Shown here: positions 1 to 12,200 of the stretch, piece after piece
Numbering within the stretch: position 1 is the first letter of the stretch
Layout of the letters: each line of letters opens with the position of its first letter
From: Setophaga petechia
Taxonomy: Eukaryota > Chordata > Aves > Passeriformes > Parulidae
Direction: 5' to 3'
Assembly: GCA_024362935.1 (NCBI GenBank)
Contig: JANCRA010000014.1
Span: 5,103,001-5,167,000, forward strand
Length of the DNA stretch: 64,000 bases
The notes under the pieces: model-generated
Seen by the model: the letters and a program-made list of their open reading frames with translations, nothing else
What the model was told of the DNA's origin: nothing
Databases searched by the model: none
Made by a program: the position numbers and the translations under genes

Positions 1-1097
1 ATTTTACTCACAGTCATCTTCCTCATTGTTAAAGGACAGGCAAGGAGATATTGTTTCACTGATGGTAATGTTCATGGCAGCATAGAAAATTAGCTTTAAG
101 TAGGTGTATTTCTGAAATGTGTGTTTTTCTGTCCCTGACAGGGATTGGAATCTATTTGCTGTTATGGGTTTAGTTGCTAGTTAACATATTTTTGTGTTTT
201 ATTCCTGGGACCTGTTTCACAGATGACTGTGGCTCATCAACAAGTGCTCTGTGCATGTTTTGCATGGTAAAATTTGATACAAAAATTAGGCTTCCATACA
301 AACTCCCATTTGTTGTGGGGTGTTTTTGGTTTGAAATGAGAACAGAGTCATGGTTCTAATAGTTGTTTTCCTGTTTGCAAATGGTTAAAATTAATTTATT
401 CTACACAGAAATAGAACTAAACCAGATAGAAATCCTCTTCATTTACTCCTCCTATTGAGTTGTCTATTAACGATGGCACATTAAGAAAAGGAGGAATGTG
501 CTATTCATTGTTTCCTTCCTGTTAACATAAGGCAGTTATTCTTGACTGGAATTTTGAAGAAGCAGTGACATTTCTAGGGAATTATTCCTGACTTGATACT
601 TAGTGCCCCTGAAAATCTAATTTTCATGCAATCTCTTGAATTTTCTAAACTCATTTTGTTTTGGCCCTTTCTGCCTTTTTTTTTCTTTTGTTTTGTTTTT
701 TTGTTGTTTCTCCATTACTGTGTATAAACATAAATAAACACAAATCAGGGTAGTAAGTACTGTTTGATATGGATATGTGCAATAGAAAACTTCCTCTGTT
801 GCCTGACCCTTTAAGGATTTTATCCCACTCCTGATGTTGTCACTAAAGATTTGCAGAGTACTGTGATCCATTTTGGTTTTCAAGCTGAAAGCAGTGAGCT
901 GTGAGGTTCCTCTCTCTGCTTTTCTTCTGACTAGGACCCCTTTTTAGAAAACTACAATTCCCTGTGAAGGAGAGTTTTTACATTCCCCTCCAGTGTGTGC
1001 AGATTTACAGGTTTCTGAACCTTTCAGACAGAACTTTTCCTGAGTGATGGAGCGCATGGTGTGGCACGGCAGAGGCCAGCCTGTGTCACCTCCCTTT
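1..1097. other. Intergenic, nothing recognised
   Basis: AT-rich to about 950, then GC rises toward the LTR-like element. The short open frames here show no family similarity. The 1040-1097 segment is CpG-bearing and could be flanking or internal sequence of the element. Confidence 0.6.
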
Positions 1098-1590
1098 TGT
1101 AGGAATGGAACTCTGAGGAGTTTCTCTGAGCAGCGTTGGCGTGTCCGGTCCGGCTGCTGTCTCTGCCCGGACATGCGCAGGATGGTTCCGGGCAGCCTGC
1201 GGCTCAAAGGACGAGTCTGGACTCTTAATGCTTCAGCTTTCTGATTGTTTATTATTTCTTATCTTACAAAATTTTCTCTCTGCCCGCCGGGATCTGACCA
1301 GCAAGGCAGCCAAGGGCACTCTGACCACCCACGGGGCGGTCGCGTCTTTTTATAGTAAAACCCACGTACATCATATTTACCTTTTATCCCCAATACCTCT
1401 CACCCTTGTTAACAAGTGCACCTTCACCACAAACCAATCCCCAGGTGCCAGCATCACCACAGAAGATGGACGACAAGAAGAAGAAAGAAGAAGCATGAGA
1501 CACGCCCTGATTCCTCCATCTTGTCTCCATAACCCCCTGTACCAAAATCCCAAAATATTTATTTCACCCTGTAAATGTGTCGTCCCTACA
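1098..1590 (-). mobile_element. LTR of an endogenous retrovirus-like element
   Basis: Read on the minus strand the segment begins TGTAGG and ends CCTACA, a perfect 6-bp terminal inverted repeat with TG...CA ends. In the right order it has a TATA box (CTATAAAAAG, 1346-1355) and, about 95 nt later, AATAAA (1248-1253), as expected for U3-R-U5. It is CpG-rich and GC-rich compared with its surroundings. About 493 bp is a normal LTR length. No matching target-site duplication is visible beside these ends, and no gag, pol or env similarity was seen, so it is a solo LTR or one end of a damaged copy. The family is not identified. Confidence 0.65.
1346..1355 (-). promoter_or_regulatory. TATA box of the LTR
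   Basis: CTATAAAAAG on the minus strand, with GC-rich sequence downstream and an AATAAA about 95 nt further on. It could start transcription toward the left edge of the window, away from CDYL2. Confidence 0.5.
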
Positions 1591-1850
1591 CCACTCAAAC
1601 CCTAGTGATTCTCATGTCCTCATACACATCCCTAGAAGGGTCAAAGTTGAGCCACCAAGAATGTCTGGCAACATTCCAGGACCTCCGAGCCCCCCAAGGG
1701 TTCCCTCGGTGGCTCTGGACATCCGGAGCGATGTGCTGAGCTCCCACATTGGCTCTTTTGTCCTGGCTGTTTGTGTTGGTGCTGTTGCCTCTGTCAGTGA
1801 TCTGGTATTGATCCGAGCAGCCATGGAGGCACATGGAGTGGTCATTGTAA
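1591..1850 (-). mobile_element. Possible internal remnant next to the LTR
   Basis: This GC-rich, CpG-bearing stretch differs from the AT-rich DNA around it and lies directly upstream of the LTR on the minus strand, where internal sequence before a 3' LTR would be. A G-rich run just before the LTR is a poor polypurine tract. No retroviral protein motif could be seen, so this may be ordinary flank. Confidence 0.35.
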
Positions 1851-1851
1851 G

Positions 1852-2217
1852 CTGCTGTCAGTGCTGAGGGCACAGTGTGTGTGGCTGTGGTTGTGCTGAG
1901 GGCACAGTGTGTGTGGCTGTGGTTGTGCTGAGGGCACAGTGTGTGTGGCTGTGGTTGTGCCTCACTGCTGTCAGTGCTGAGGGCACAGTGTGTGTGGCTG
2001 TGGTTGTGCCTCACTGCTGTCAGTGCTGAGGGCACAGTGTGTGTGGCTGTGGTTGTGCCTCACTGCTGTCAGTGCTGAGGGCACAGTGTGTGTGGCTGTG
2101 GTTGTGCTGAGGGCACCGTGTGTGTGGCTGTGGTTGTGCCTCACTGCTGTCAGTGCTGAGGGCACAGTGTGTGTGGCTGTGGTTGTGCTGAGGGCACAGT
2201 GTGTGTGGCTGTGGTTT
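1852..2217. repeat. Minisatellite of alternating 32-bp and 49-bp units
   Basis: Unit starts (CTGAGGGCAC) fall at 1864, 1896, 1928, 1977, 2026, 2075, 2107, 2156 and 2188. The spacings are 32, 32, 49, 49, 49, 32, 49 and 32. The long form is the short form plus CCTCACTGCTGTCAGTG (17 bp). Copies are almost identical, which suggests recent expansion or homogenisation. Every unit contains TGTGGTT, a RUNX-type core. Long open frames on both strands here are a product of the repeat. Confidence 0.95.
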
Positions 2218-5200
2218 GCCTCGGTGCCAGGCTCTCCTCTAACACTTCCAGACTCATGGGACACCAAGCTGGGGAAGCTGTTTTCCTTGGGTACTTGTGC
2301 ATCCTACCTAATTTTCTCCCTACTTTTCCCTGAGCTGGCAGTGATTCCAGAGACAACAAAGGAGCTCATTGGCAATCATCCAGGAAGTATTGCTTTGTTT
2401 TCTTTATTAAACTGTGAGTTTAGAAGACAGAGACTGGAATGGGCTTAGTTGTAGTAAGTTAGAACAGCCTAGAGGGCTCTCTGTTTTACCCCAGCAGTCT
2501 CCTGTGTACCACTGGTAATGTCCCTACTGCAGTGTAAATCACTGGGTAACTCAGCACACCTTTTATTTAGCTGAATATAAATAAACAGCAGGATACTTGA
2601 AAGAAATAACACTCCAGAGAAAACACAATCCTAGTGCAATTAGAGCATTTCTATTTAGATAATTGCTCACAGAAATTATAAGCTTGGATCTAATCCTCAA
2701 AGGATACAGAAAATTGGCAGTTCCAGGATGATCTGCTTCTTTCACTCTTTTTCCCCCCTTAATGCATTAATATCTTCATTTCTCAAACCCTAAATGCTGA
2801 ATTTTTGGCCTTTTTTCCTACTATACTGAGAGTGATACTGCAAATGACAAAATAGCAAAGGATACCCTAGAGATAATCTAATTTTTGAGAGAATCTGTGT
2901 AGTGAGAGGAGTGATAACAAGCATGGTAATTTACTGCTGCTTGAAAGAAAAACATGACCTCATGCAGTTACAGAGGGGCTTGCCCTAATTATGGGTGCAG
3001 ACAAGTTGGTCCCTGGGGTATTGGTGAGACAAGCAGTAATCTCCACAAACAGGTATTTACCTCCATGAGACTGTTCTCTCCTGTGCTTCCTTTACAGGAG
3101 TAGGCTTTTTGTGAATATTTTTTTCCATTTCTAAGAGCTGTATCTTGGTGCTCAGGTGAGGAGGGAGAATGAGGTTTCTGTTCTGACAGTCCTGTTGACT
3201 TGGGCTGTGAGTTTAGGCAGGTTAACTCCATCCCTTTGCTTTAGCCATGTCTACAGAGTGGGGATTACCAGCTATGGGTGGAGTGCTAGCAGTTACTTCC
3301 CAGGCTTTGGTTTGGTTTCTTTCTTCTCTTCTCTGTTGATATTTTTTTAATTCTTAAATTTTCTGAGACTGAGACCCTTAAAAGCTGGAAAATTTGGAGT
3401 ACAAAGAGAATTCTCTGTTACACTGCTCAGTAGAGTTCTCCAAAAGAATAGAGCTTTGGCCAGAAACAAATACTGCCATAGATGAAATACTGGTGTATAA
3501 AACAAATTACCCCTGTAATCCAGGTCACCCCTTTGTTCAGTTGTGTTTTCTTAAATATCTCCTCAATCTTCTGTTTTCAATGCATTCTGTGAGACATATT
3601 TGCACTTGCAGTTTATAGAAACATTTGCTGCTTTGAACACCTGCCAAAAAGTAGATTTCTAAAGGATGAAGCTAGAATAAAGATCTTAGTTTATGTTGCA
3701 GATAAAATCAGAAGTTTTTAAAAATAAAACTTCAACAGATTAATTGCTGAAAAATGATTGAATTCATTGATAAAGGAAAATGTGAAGTCAGTTAAGATGT
3801 GTATGAAATACTCTTACTGGTATTGAGAACTGGCTCAGTATTTATACAAGAAGGTTCCAGATCAGCAAAATAATATCTTGTGTATGGGTTGGAAATACTT
3901 TTTGGCTAGAGGGGTGAAATGTGCCTTAAATAATTTGTTATGTATACCATTTTTTTCCTGCATTTTCCAGTGCTCAGATTTTTTTCACAAATATATGAAA
4001 AAATGGGTAGGTATCCATGTGAAGTTTCTGTGCATGAGGCCTCTTCCCCAGCTCTTTAACGTTTAAGGGAAGGGAAGAAGAGTGGGTGTGAAAGTACGGG
4101 GGCAGTTTGAGAAGGCACTCTTTAAATGGTATGGGATTGTGTCATTCTCCCTTTTAATTTACATCCTGAAACCATCATTTATTTCTTAATCCTACTTTGA
4201 ATAATGAATATTCATCTAATCTGTTCTTGGTTCTCCATGTCACTCCCATTGCTGAAGAACATCTTCCCACAGCCACAGAAAGTCCCTCTGGATTTCCCTT
4301 CTCAGGCCTGCTGTGACTGGGGCTGGCAGGGGCTGCCCTGCTGCATTGGAGCAGCCTGGCAGGTCTGGCTGCAGGAGGAGGAGATGGAGCTGCTGGAGGG
4401 AGCTGGGGTAGGTCTGTTCCATCCCCAGAGTCAATGAAACCCCTCCAGGCTGAGCCTCTGCCTCACTGACTGGCTTTATTGGTTCAGAATTGGTAAAATA
4501 CAGGGACAGTCTGCTCCCAGTCCTCCCCATTCATTGTCTGTGACACTCCCAAATGGGTGCAGAGGAAAAGCCACAACAATTGAGGATTCTTCTGAGCTGA
4601 GGAAATGCTTGTTGACAAATTTCCTTGATTTTAATTTTGAATCATGCTGTTAGATCAGGGCACAACAGACTTAATGGCTGATGAAGTCATCCACATTCTC
4701 CTTTGTTTCTTGTGGTCAGCTGAATGTTCACTTGTGTTGCTGCAGGACACAAGTTTATGAAGTTGATGTGTTGTTATCAAAGCCTTTTAGTGTGGCCATT
4801 ATACACCTCTTTTTTTTCCTCCTCTTTAGCAGCCAGCCATCTGCAAGAGCTTTTTGTTGTATCCAGATGATTGTGAGAGGATTCAGTGAGGGTATAAACA
4901 ATGACAGAGCTGGTTTCATTAGCAAAGGCCATGCAGAATCTGTGTCCAGGTCTGATTTCTTCCTTCTCAAACTTGTATCTCTGTAATTCACATTGAAGTG
5001 GTTAACTTCTGACTTGCTTGAGCTCATGTAAAAATAGATAGAGGTCCACACACTGACACTATTCATGGTGATGGGAAACCATTTATATTGCTGCCAAATT
5101 GTTGGAGTGTTTTATTACAGTGGCAGTGAATAAAAACCAGAGTAAATTTTGAATTTCACTGCCTATTATATGAGAGAAACTGAGCTGTCTTGTAGGAGCA

Positions 5201-7799
5201 GCCCTAAACTAATTCACAGTAATCATTTATCTTCTTTGTTTTCTGCAGAGATTGACTGAACTTTTTAATACATGTAGTTTTATATGGGCACTGATTATAA
5301 AATATTGTTACATTTCTCACTGTTAAAACACTTCTCAATGATTATGTAGTGTTTGTGCCAGAGAGGAAAACAGTAGAAGGGCTCCGATGTAAAATTTTTA
5401 TTCCTGTTGCTTCTCAAAGAATACTGAAAAAAATTCTCCTGTATGTAAGCCTTGGCTGTGAAATTTCCACATTTCTGTGGGGAGTGTATCGCAGATGAAG
5501 CAGGCATTCTCAGGGGGAATTATACCTCATTACTTGGGAAAGTTAATTGGTACTGCAAACCCCACAGAAGCATCTTACCAGATACCTGAGCTGTCCACAA
5601 TAACCTCATTTTCCAGCCTTAAAAAGGAAAAAAACCAGAAAGCCCTGTGCACTAAAATATTATAAATTTAACTAGGATGAATCTGTAAGGTGCTGAAGTG
5701 AGTGATCCCCCTTGGTGCAGTGCTGGGTGCTGGCAGGAATCACATCTCCTGTCTCCCTCGTGCCCATGGCTGCTCTGCCTTGCAGCTTTCAGATGGAAGC
5801 TCCTTGGGGCAGGGTCAGTGTGCACAGAACTGAGGAGCACGTGCAGGGAGCATTGCATGTGGATGTTCAGGGAGGGAGTTTGCCACCAAAAGCAGCTGCA
5901 GGCTTCTCTGTGTCATCAGATTCCTGTGAGTTCATGGCAAAGACAGTGGGACTGGAAGGCAGTGACTTGCCTCTATGGAACATATTACAGAAGATGTGAG
6001 TCAGAGGAACTCACACACACCAGCATCCTCTGCCATATCACAGAAAGGCTGCCTAATACTTAAAACAATGTACCTGATTTTCCATTTCCATAGGCTTTTC
6101 TAAAGTACTTCAGCTTTGAATCTCCTTTAATGCATATACTGATCTTGTTACAGGAACAAACAGAGGCCTTTTATTTCTGTGTGTCTGTGAGGAAGCTCCC
6201 CATGTCTGTTCAGTATCCCAGCTCAATGGATGTTAAAACTGGTGCTGACAATATCCTGTCATCACCAGTTCTCTGGAACTCACCACAACGTTGAGTGTTC
6301 CTTACAGTACTGCATTCTAGAGAGCATAAAATTACTGGTGCAGGAAAGGGGCTGGATTCTGTGTGAAAATAAAGGCAAGATTGTATTAAAATAACACAAC
6401 ATTTACAGCAGCAGAGGCTTCTCAGCATTCACTGCTGTAGCCATTGTTGCCTCTTAGGGACAAGTGGCAATTTCACACCTGGAAAGTCTGTATCATCCCT
6501 CAAGGTTTTTATGATTTTCCTTACTGCCAGTGGTTAGCACACATCGATACCTAAAACTGTTCTGAAAATACCCTTGTTCAAACTGTTCAATCAGGAGAAT
6601 AACTGCTGATTTAGGTACTTCAGACAGGTTTTGGGATACAGGAGATGCTTTTGTGTCAAAGCAGTTTCAGGAAAGTGTCATTCTCTGCCCTGAGTTAAGG
6701 CTCCAGCACTGCTTGCTCTGTACCTGTGCAAAATACAGGTAGGATATCACTAAATCCAAAGGGCTGCTGCTTCCACAGGGACAGATCCATTGGGGTGGGA
6801 TTGTTTCTTACCTCCACCTCTACTTTGCATTGCCTCTTTGTGTGCTCTCCATGGTCTCATAAGCAACTGTGTAATTCCTAGATCCACACTGCAGCTGTTT
6901 CTGCCTTTTTATCATTTCATCTACTTCAGAGGTTTCTGTGCCATAAAATGAAGCTTATTTTTCTGAACTACAGGGACAGTTTTGTGACCTCAGAAACTTT
7001 TCTTTGCCAGAGGTTTCGGTATTGCAGTAGAAGCTGTGTGAACATTCCCTGGAAGTTCTTCCTAGAGGTGTTAATCCACCTTTGCTGGAGGGCACAGTCC
7101 TGCTGGATATTGATGAGAAGGTAGAGATGGGTGTAGACTTCAGCTGAAACTGGCAAAGATGTTCATCTGTGGTTTCCAGTAGTTTGTGGGCAGGGGGCCA
7201 TCTTCCAGCCCTGCAACCTATTTCTGTCAAGTTAGAGACCTCTTCTACAGCTTTTTCTTGTACCATGTCAGATTTAGTTGAAACATTTGGGGCAGTGCTT
7301 GCTAAGCATGTCTGAGGAGATGGTGGTGCTGGCACGGTGTTGAAGGATGCAAATTCCTTCCAGACATTTGTGTGTTTACAAAGTCTGTGATATCAACCCT
7401 GTGTATTCAGATGTAGCCTGTGTTGGTTCACACCAACAAAAAATATAGCCCATAATCCTGGAGAAGCAGGAAAAGCAGATCACAGTGAGGATACAGAGGC
7501 TTTCAGTGGTTTGTCTCCTTTGCACCACTTAGGTCAGGCTTTTCTCTGCTGGTGTCTATTGTTGCTGTTCTTTGAGACAGTAATATAGAGAATTTTGGTA
7601 CTAATATATAAGGTCAGGATCATCCAGGATAGGAAAGGAGGTAATGTTATATTCCAGCAATAATAAAGGGGCTGGAAGAGCTAAAGAAATGAAATGCTGT
7701 GTCACCTTATCATCTCTCATCTTCCCTCCTCTCAGCTTGCACTGACACTCACCGCTGTGGTATAAAGGCTCCTGGGCAGGGTTATCCATTGGTAAATGT
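2218..7799. other. Intergenic, no gene or element recognised
   Basis: Mixed AT-rich sequence with GC-richer patches near 4.3-4.45 and 5.7-5.95 kb. Open frames are short, on both strands, and without recognisable domains. Confidence 0.6.
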
Positions 7800-8260
7800 A
7801 AAATACCGGCTCAGGAGTGAAGAGGAAATGTTGTGCAGGGGGTCTCTGTTATGAAGCTTCAATATTTTGTTTGTCCCGGCACCTAAACCAGCTTGTGGTG
7901 GGAGAGCTGAGGCTGAGCTGCAGTTCTGCGCTTTGAGGGGACACAGATCAATACACGAATGTTGGTAACAAAGGAAGAGCTGACCCTTGGCTGTCACTCC
8001 CATCGGGCAGCCGAGGTCAGGGAGGGGTTTCTTGTTGGGGAGGGACCGGTTCGTTCTGCAGAACCGCAGCACAGGGAGCGCTGGCAGCAGCGCTGATGCG
8101 GGTTTGAGCACTGAACTGTTGTCTCCTCACAGCCCTCGCAGGCACATCGGCTTCCTTGTCCCCCTCGCTGCCTCTGAGGAGCGCTGGGCTCGCTTTGAAG
8201 AGCTCGGGAGTGGAGGAGGAAATGCGCACACGCGCACGTAAGCACGAACACACACGAGGA
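7800..8260. promoter_or_regulatory. Orphan CpG island, possible promoter
   Basis: In 7981-8260 I counted about 19 CpG in 280 bp at roughly 58% GC, an observed/expected ratio near 0.8, while the surrounding DNA is strongly CpG-depleted. No exon of a known gene could be matched on either strand. A donor-like CAC/GTAAGC lies at 8238 on the plus strand, so a noncoding or unrecognised first exon is conceivable. Overlapping open frames of 78-109 codons on both strands are what GC-rich DNA gives by chance. Confidence 0.5.
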
Positions 8261-9238
8261 AATCAGGAGGAGTCAGCAAAACAAGGAAGAGTCAGCAGCC
8301 AAGAGTCAAAGCAGTGCGGAAAAAGTAGCATCTTGAGGAAGTCTTATTAGGGGTCCTTTTTGAGTCAAATATATGCTGAGTGATGAACCCAGCAAAAGGT
8401 TTACTTATCTTAGAACAAAGAAACGGAAAAGGGGAGGATTCTGGATGGTGCTTTTTTTGACAAAGCAGGCAATATTTGGACGAAGTAGACCTTTATTGTT
8501 TTGACAATAAAGTAGTGCTTAAAGCCATATTTGGTTTAGCACTCTTAACTGCAGTATTAAAATGCCCCTACCTTCTGCCCTAAATAGCTTGCAATTATAT
8601 AGACCAGGCAGAGGAATAAGGAAGTGTGTGAAATGATGAGGATTTATTGTCATTTTTCAAACAGATGAAATAGATCAGTAATTTTCAAGACTGTCCATGG
8701 TAGTGATTTTTTGAGGGATAGTGTTGTTTAAAGGGGCTGCTTCCATCAAGGCCAAAGAGTATGTTGTTCCAGGGCACTGTATTTGTGAAGTGTCTCAACT
8801 GCCAGAGACACCTGTTGTATTTAGTCTTTGTTGTTGTCACTGAGCTCAAGCAGACTGGTCCTCAGGGATCTGTTCTGCTCTTGTCCTCTGGATGTTATTG
8901 ATCCTGCTGCAGTGCTACTTGTACTTGCTCTTTTGAGGTATTGTTTGACTGGCTGAATAATGCACTTCTGGCTTAATACTAATATTTTGGCACTTAAAAC
9001 ATTTTAGCTAGCCAGCTTTCAAGGAAGGAGAATGAGCTGATGTTTCTGGAATTGAATACTTGGAGTTAGGATATAGAGTTAAGCTGTTCTGGGTCTGTGT
9101 CTCAGGAGGAAAGATTAATGTTTGTGCTGGAATGAGAAGAGCTTGGACTCCAGGTATGGAGGGAGGGAAGGGACTGTCCTGCCCTGTGAGTAACCCCCAG
9201 TGCCCTATTTGCTACTTTAATTCACCTCAGCTGTGTGA

Positions 9239-9265
9239 GGGGACAGGGAGGGGCTCTGTGGGGGG
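9239..9265 (+). repeat. G-quadruplex-type motif
   Basis: Four runs of three or more G separated by ACA, A and CTCTGT, ending in a six-G run. Isolated in intergenic DNA; no promoter sequence is seen beside it. Confidence 0.6.
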
Positions 9266-12200
9266 CTCACCTCCACCTGCCATTTCAGTGTGCAAGGGAT
9301 GAGACATCTCCTCTTGGTTCATGTCAGTATTGTGTCCAACCTGGTGTTTTTGCCCTGGGTTACAAACATGATTGTTCAGGCCTTACCTTCTGCAAGAAAA
9401 GCTCATACTGGAGTTCTGTGCAGGGCAGTTTAGTGAATGGCTTAAATTTGTCACTGCAAGATTTTTACTTGTTTCTTTAAAACATGTTAGTTCTGACCAA
9501 CACTGCTGGTGAGGGTTATCTAGGGCAGGACAAACTGAAGAGTTCAGAAAGTTTTGGTCTGAGCTTGTTGTCATTGTGTTGCAGAAATTCACTTGCCATA
9601 GCTAAGGTGTAATTAACTTTCAGGTTAATAATTTAAGACTTTTGCATTACCTTCCCTAAAATTCACAACAGTTCTTCCTTTTGTTTTCCCCTTGCCCCAA
9701 ATTAGACACTGCACATCAAAAAAATGCACTTACATGCAGAACACACATGCACTATTTTTTCTCACCTCTTTTTTTTTTTTTTTAACCAAGCAAACACTTG
9801 AACTCAGACAAAAAATTAAATGCAGGACAAATGCTGTGGTTATTATTTTCATAAACAATAAGTATAATTTTGAATATGACAGCATTATCTGTTGTACTCC
9901 AAAGGAGAAAAACCACATCTTTTCTACTCTGACAGAAGCAACAGTAAAGGTTAAAATATCATTTCTCAGGTCCTGTAAACCAAACTGACTGATGTGCTGT
10001 CTGTTGAAATACACATTGCTTCAAAATTGATGTTGCTGTTAGTTTTTATATGTCTAAACTTTTAGTGATTTGTCTTCCTCAAAGACAGAAAAAGAGGTGG
10101 AGGGAAGATATTCCTAGCATCTGCCCATAATTTTTATGGTTTTTAATAAAAAGAGGATTCTTTTTATTTTGTATTTCAAATCTTTCTTGATCAGACCCAT
10201 GCCATTCTCTGAACTGCTTCTCAAGAAGGAAAAGCAGTGTTTAGCCTTAAAGGCAAGAATTAAACAGCTTGCCCTAGAGGGCCCTAAAGTAATAGAAAGG
10301 GTGAACACTTGTAATTATTCATTCTGTGTTTCAGGTTTGAAAAATGTAAGGTAAACCAATCTGAATAATCTTTCTAAATGGTGAGCAGTAAAATATTTTC
10401 TTGTCATGAGCAGGATAGAAGATTGTGATTCTAAAGGAGAGGGAGACCTAGGAGAGTTTAGACCTGTCTTGCAGTATATTTAGTTTACACTTTTCTGGCC
10501 CATTCTGTGTTTTATCTGCTAAAGAGGAAACATTATGTTTCTCATTAAGTGAAATAAATTAACCTTCCTTCTCCCATTTGTGTACTGAAGATAAGGCCAT
10601 GGCTTGCTGGTTACTTTAGTTCAGAAGACACAAAGCTGGCAACTGAAGAAGGCTTTCCTACTTTCCCCCTTCTGCTTTTTCTCCTGTTCAATAAAAAAAT
10701 CATTATTTGTCTATTTAGCATCCTGTGATGCCTGAAGGGGTCAGTTAAGTGCTGTTGCTTGCATGAGGAGAGGATGAGTGGATTGCAGGGGGGAGGGCAG
10801 GGGGTGCGTTGCCAGCTTTCATTGGCATTTTTCTAACAGTATTAAGAGGCAGATCTGTGCTAATCTGCTTTGTTTTGGCTGAAGCAGTTTTGGTTCTGGG
10901 TAGAGGGGACAGCTGGGAGCTGCTCTGAAGGGGCAGAAACCTCCTCAGCTGATGGTGATGAACAGCTGGGGATAAACATTTTCCACCAACACTGCCTTCA
11001 CAAGGTGGGTGTTTGTTCACACCCCGAATTCCTCTCTGCAGGGCTGAAGGAAGGGTCTGGGGAAAGAGAGGCTGCAAACCCTTGGGGACTCACTTGGTGT
11101 GGGAAGCTCTCCATGTTCATTTCCCATTCTCTCTTACTCTTTCCAACACTGTGCATTATTAGTTCATTGGAGTACAGAACCCAAGGAAGTCTTGCTGTGA
11201 TATATCTCAGGAAAACACACTTGGACACACTGTCAGTTAAAGGATTGGCAGAGATCCTTCTGCATGGTTGGAAGAAAATGTTGAGAATATATTCTCTTTA
11301 CTTTCTTTTTTTCCCATTAGTTGAATGGCATTTCTTCAGGAATTAATAGCCCCATTTTCCTTCTCTTCTCATCTCTTGACCAAGGCCTCTGAGGATCTGG
11401 AGCAGGGTAAAGCAGGGGTGAGCTGATGGCAGAAGTTGTGCTTTATGGTATTGCCAATCTGGTGCCCTTAACGAGGCATTATTAAAAAAAAAAAAGAGAT
11501 TATAACAAAGTGTGAACTCTTATTTCTTTTCTCCAGCTCTACCACCAAAGTTTTGAAGGGAACTTGGTCATAAGTGAGTGTTGGCAGCAGCTCTCCTGTG
11601 CTCTGGAGCAGCAGTGGGGGAGCAGCTTTTGGCTGTCCCCAGGAGCACTGGGACACTTTCTGTGTGTCTGCAGAGCAAATCTGTTCAGTTTTTAAAGATT
11701 GGGAGCAATGTCCTTAAACAGCAATAAATGAAAAGTGTTCCTTTATGTGGCATCTGTGGGTGTATAGAGTGTACTTCTTAAACTTTGAGTCCTTGATCAT
11801 GCCAAAAGATGAACCAGCATCTGTTATGAACATTCTTATTAAGAGAATAATAATTAATATGAACTCCTGTCATTGCAGGATTTCAGTACACACAATATAA
11901 AACACACTTAAGGCAGGTTAAAAAAAAAGAAATATTTTCTTAGATCATCTTCACCATCCTCTTGGTTGTCATGTTTTTGTTCTTGATTTTCATGTTTTGA
12001 AAGTACTGTAAAATGTAAAGTTCTGTAAAACAGCACGGAGCTTGGAAATTAAAACTTGGATAAATGATTATCTAGTACAGCAGAAACTGATGTATTAAAA
12101 ATCATGGAAGCAAATGTCTTTTAATAAAGCAGAGTCTTTGTGCAGATCATAGCAGCTGAAGTTGGTTATTTAGCCTTTCAGAGAGCTGGTTTCTATTTTA

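Noticed and set aside
1141..1605. 154-codon open frame on the plus strand across the LTR
   Set aside because: It runs antisense to the TATA and AATAAA signals of the LTR and shows no retroviral protein similarity.
1852..2217. CRISPR-like array
   Set aside because: The units are contiguous and near identical, with no unique spacers, and the genome is vertebrate.
1990..2448. 152-codon Cys/Val/Leu-rich open frame, and matching minus-strand frames
   Set aside because: Direct translation of the 32/49-bp minisatellite, open on both strands because of the repeat.
7987..8251. Small proteins on both strands in the CpG island
   Set aside because: Overlapping frames of similar length on both strands are expected in GC-rich DNA; none has a domain.
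10870..11346. 158-codon open frame on the plus strand
   Set aside because: No recognisable domain, no splice context, and low-complexity hydrophobic end; consistent with chance.
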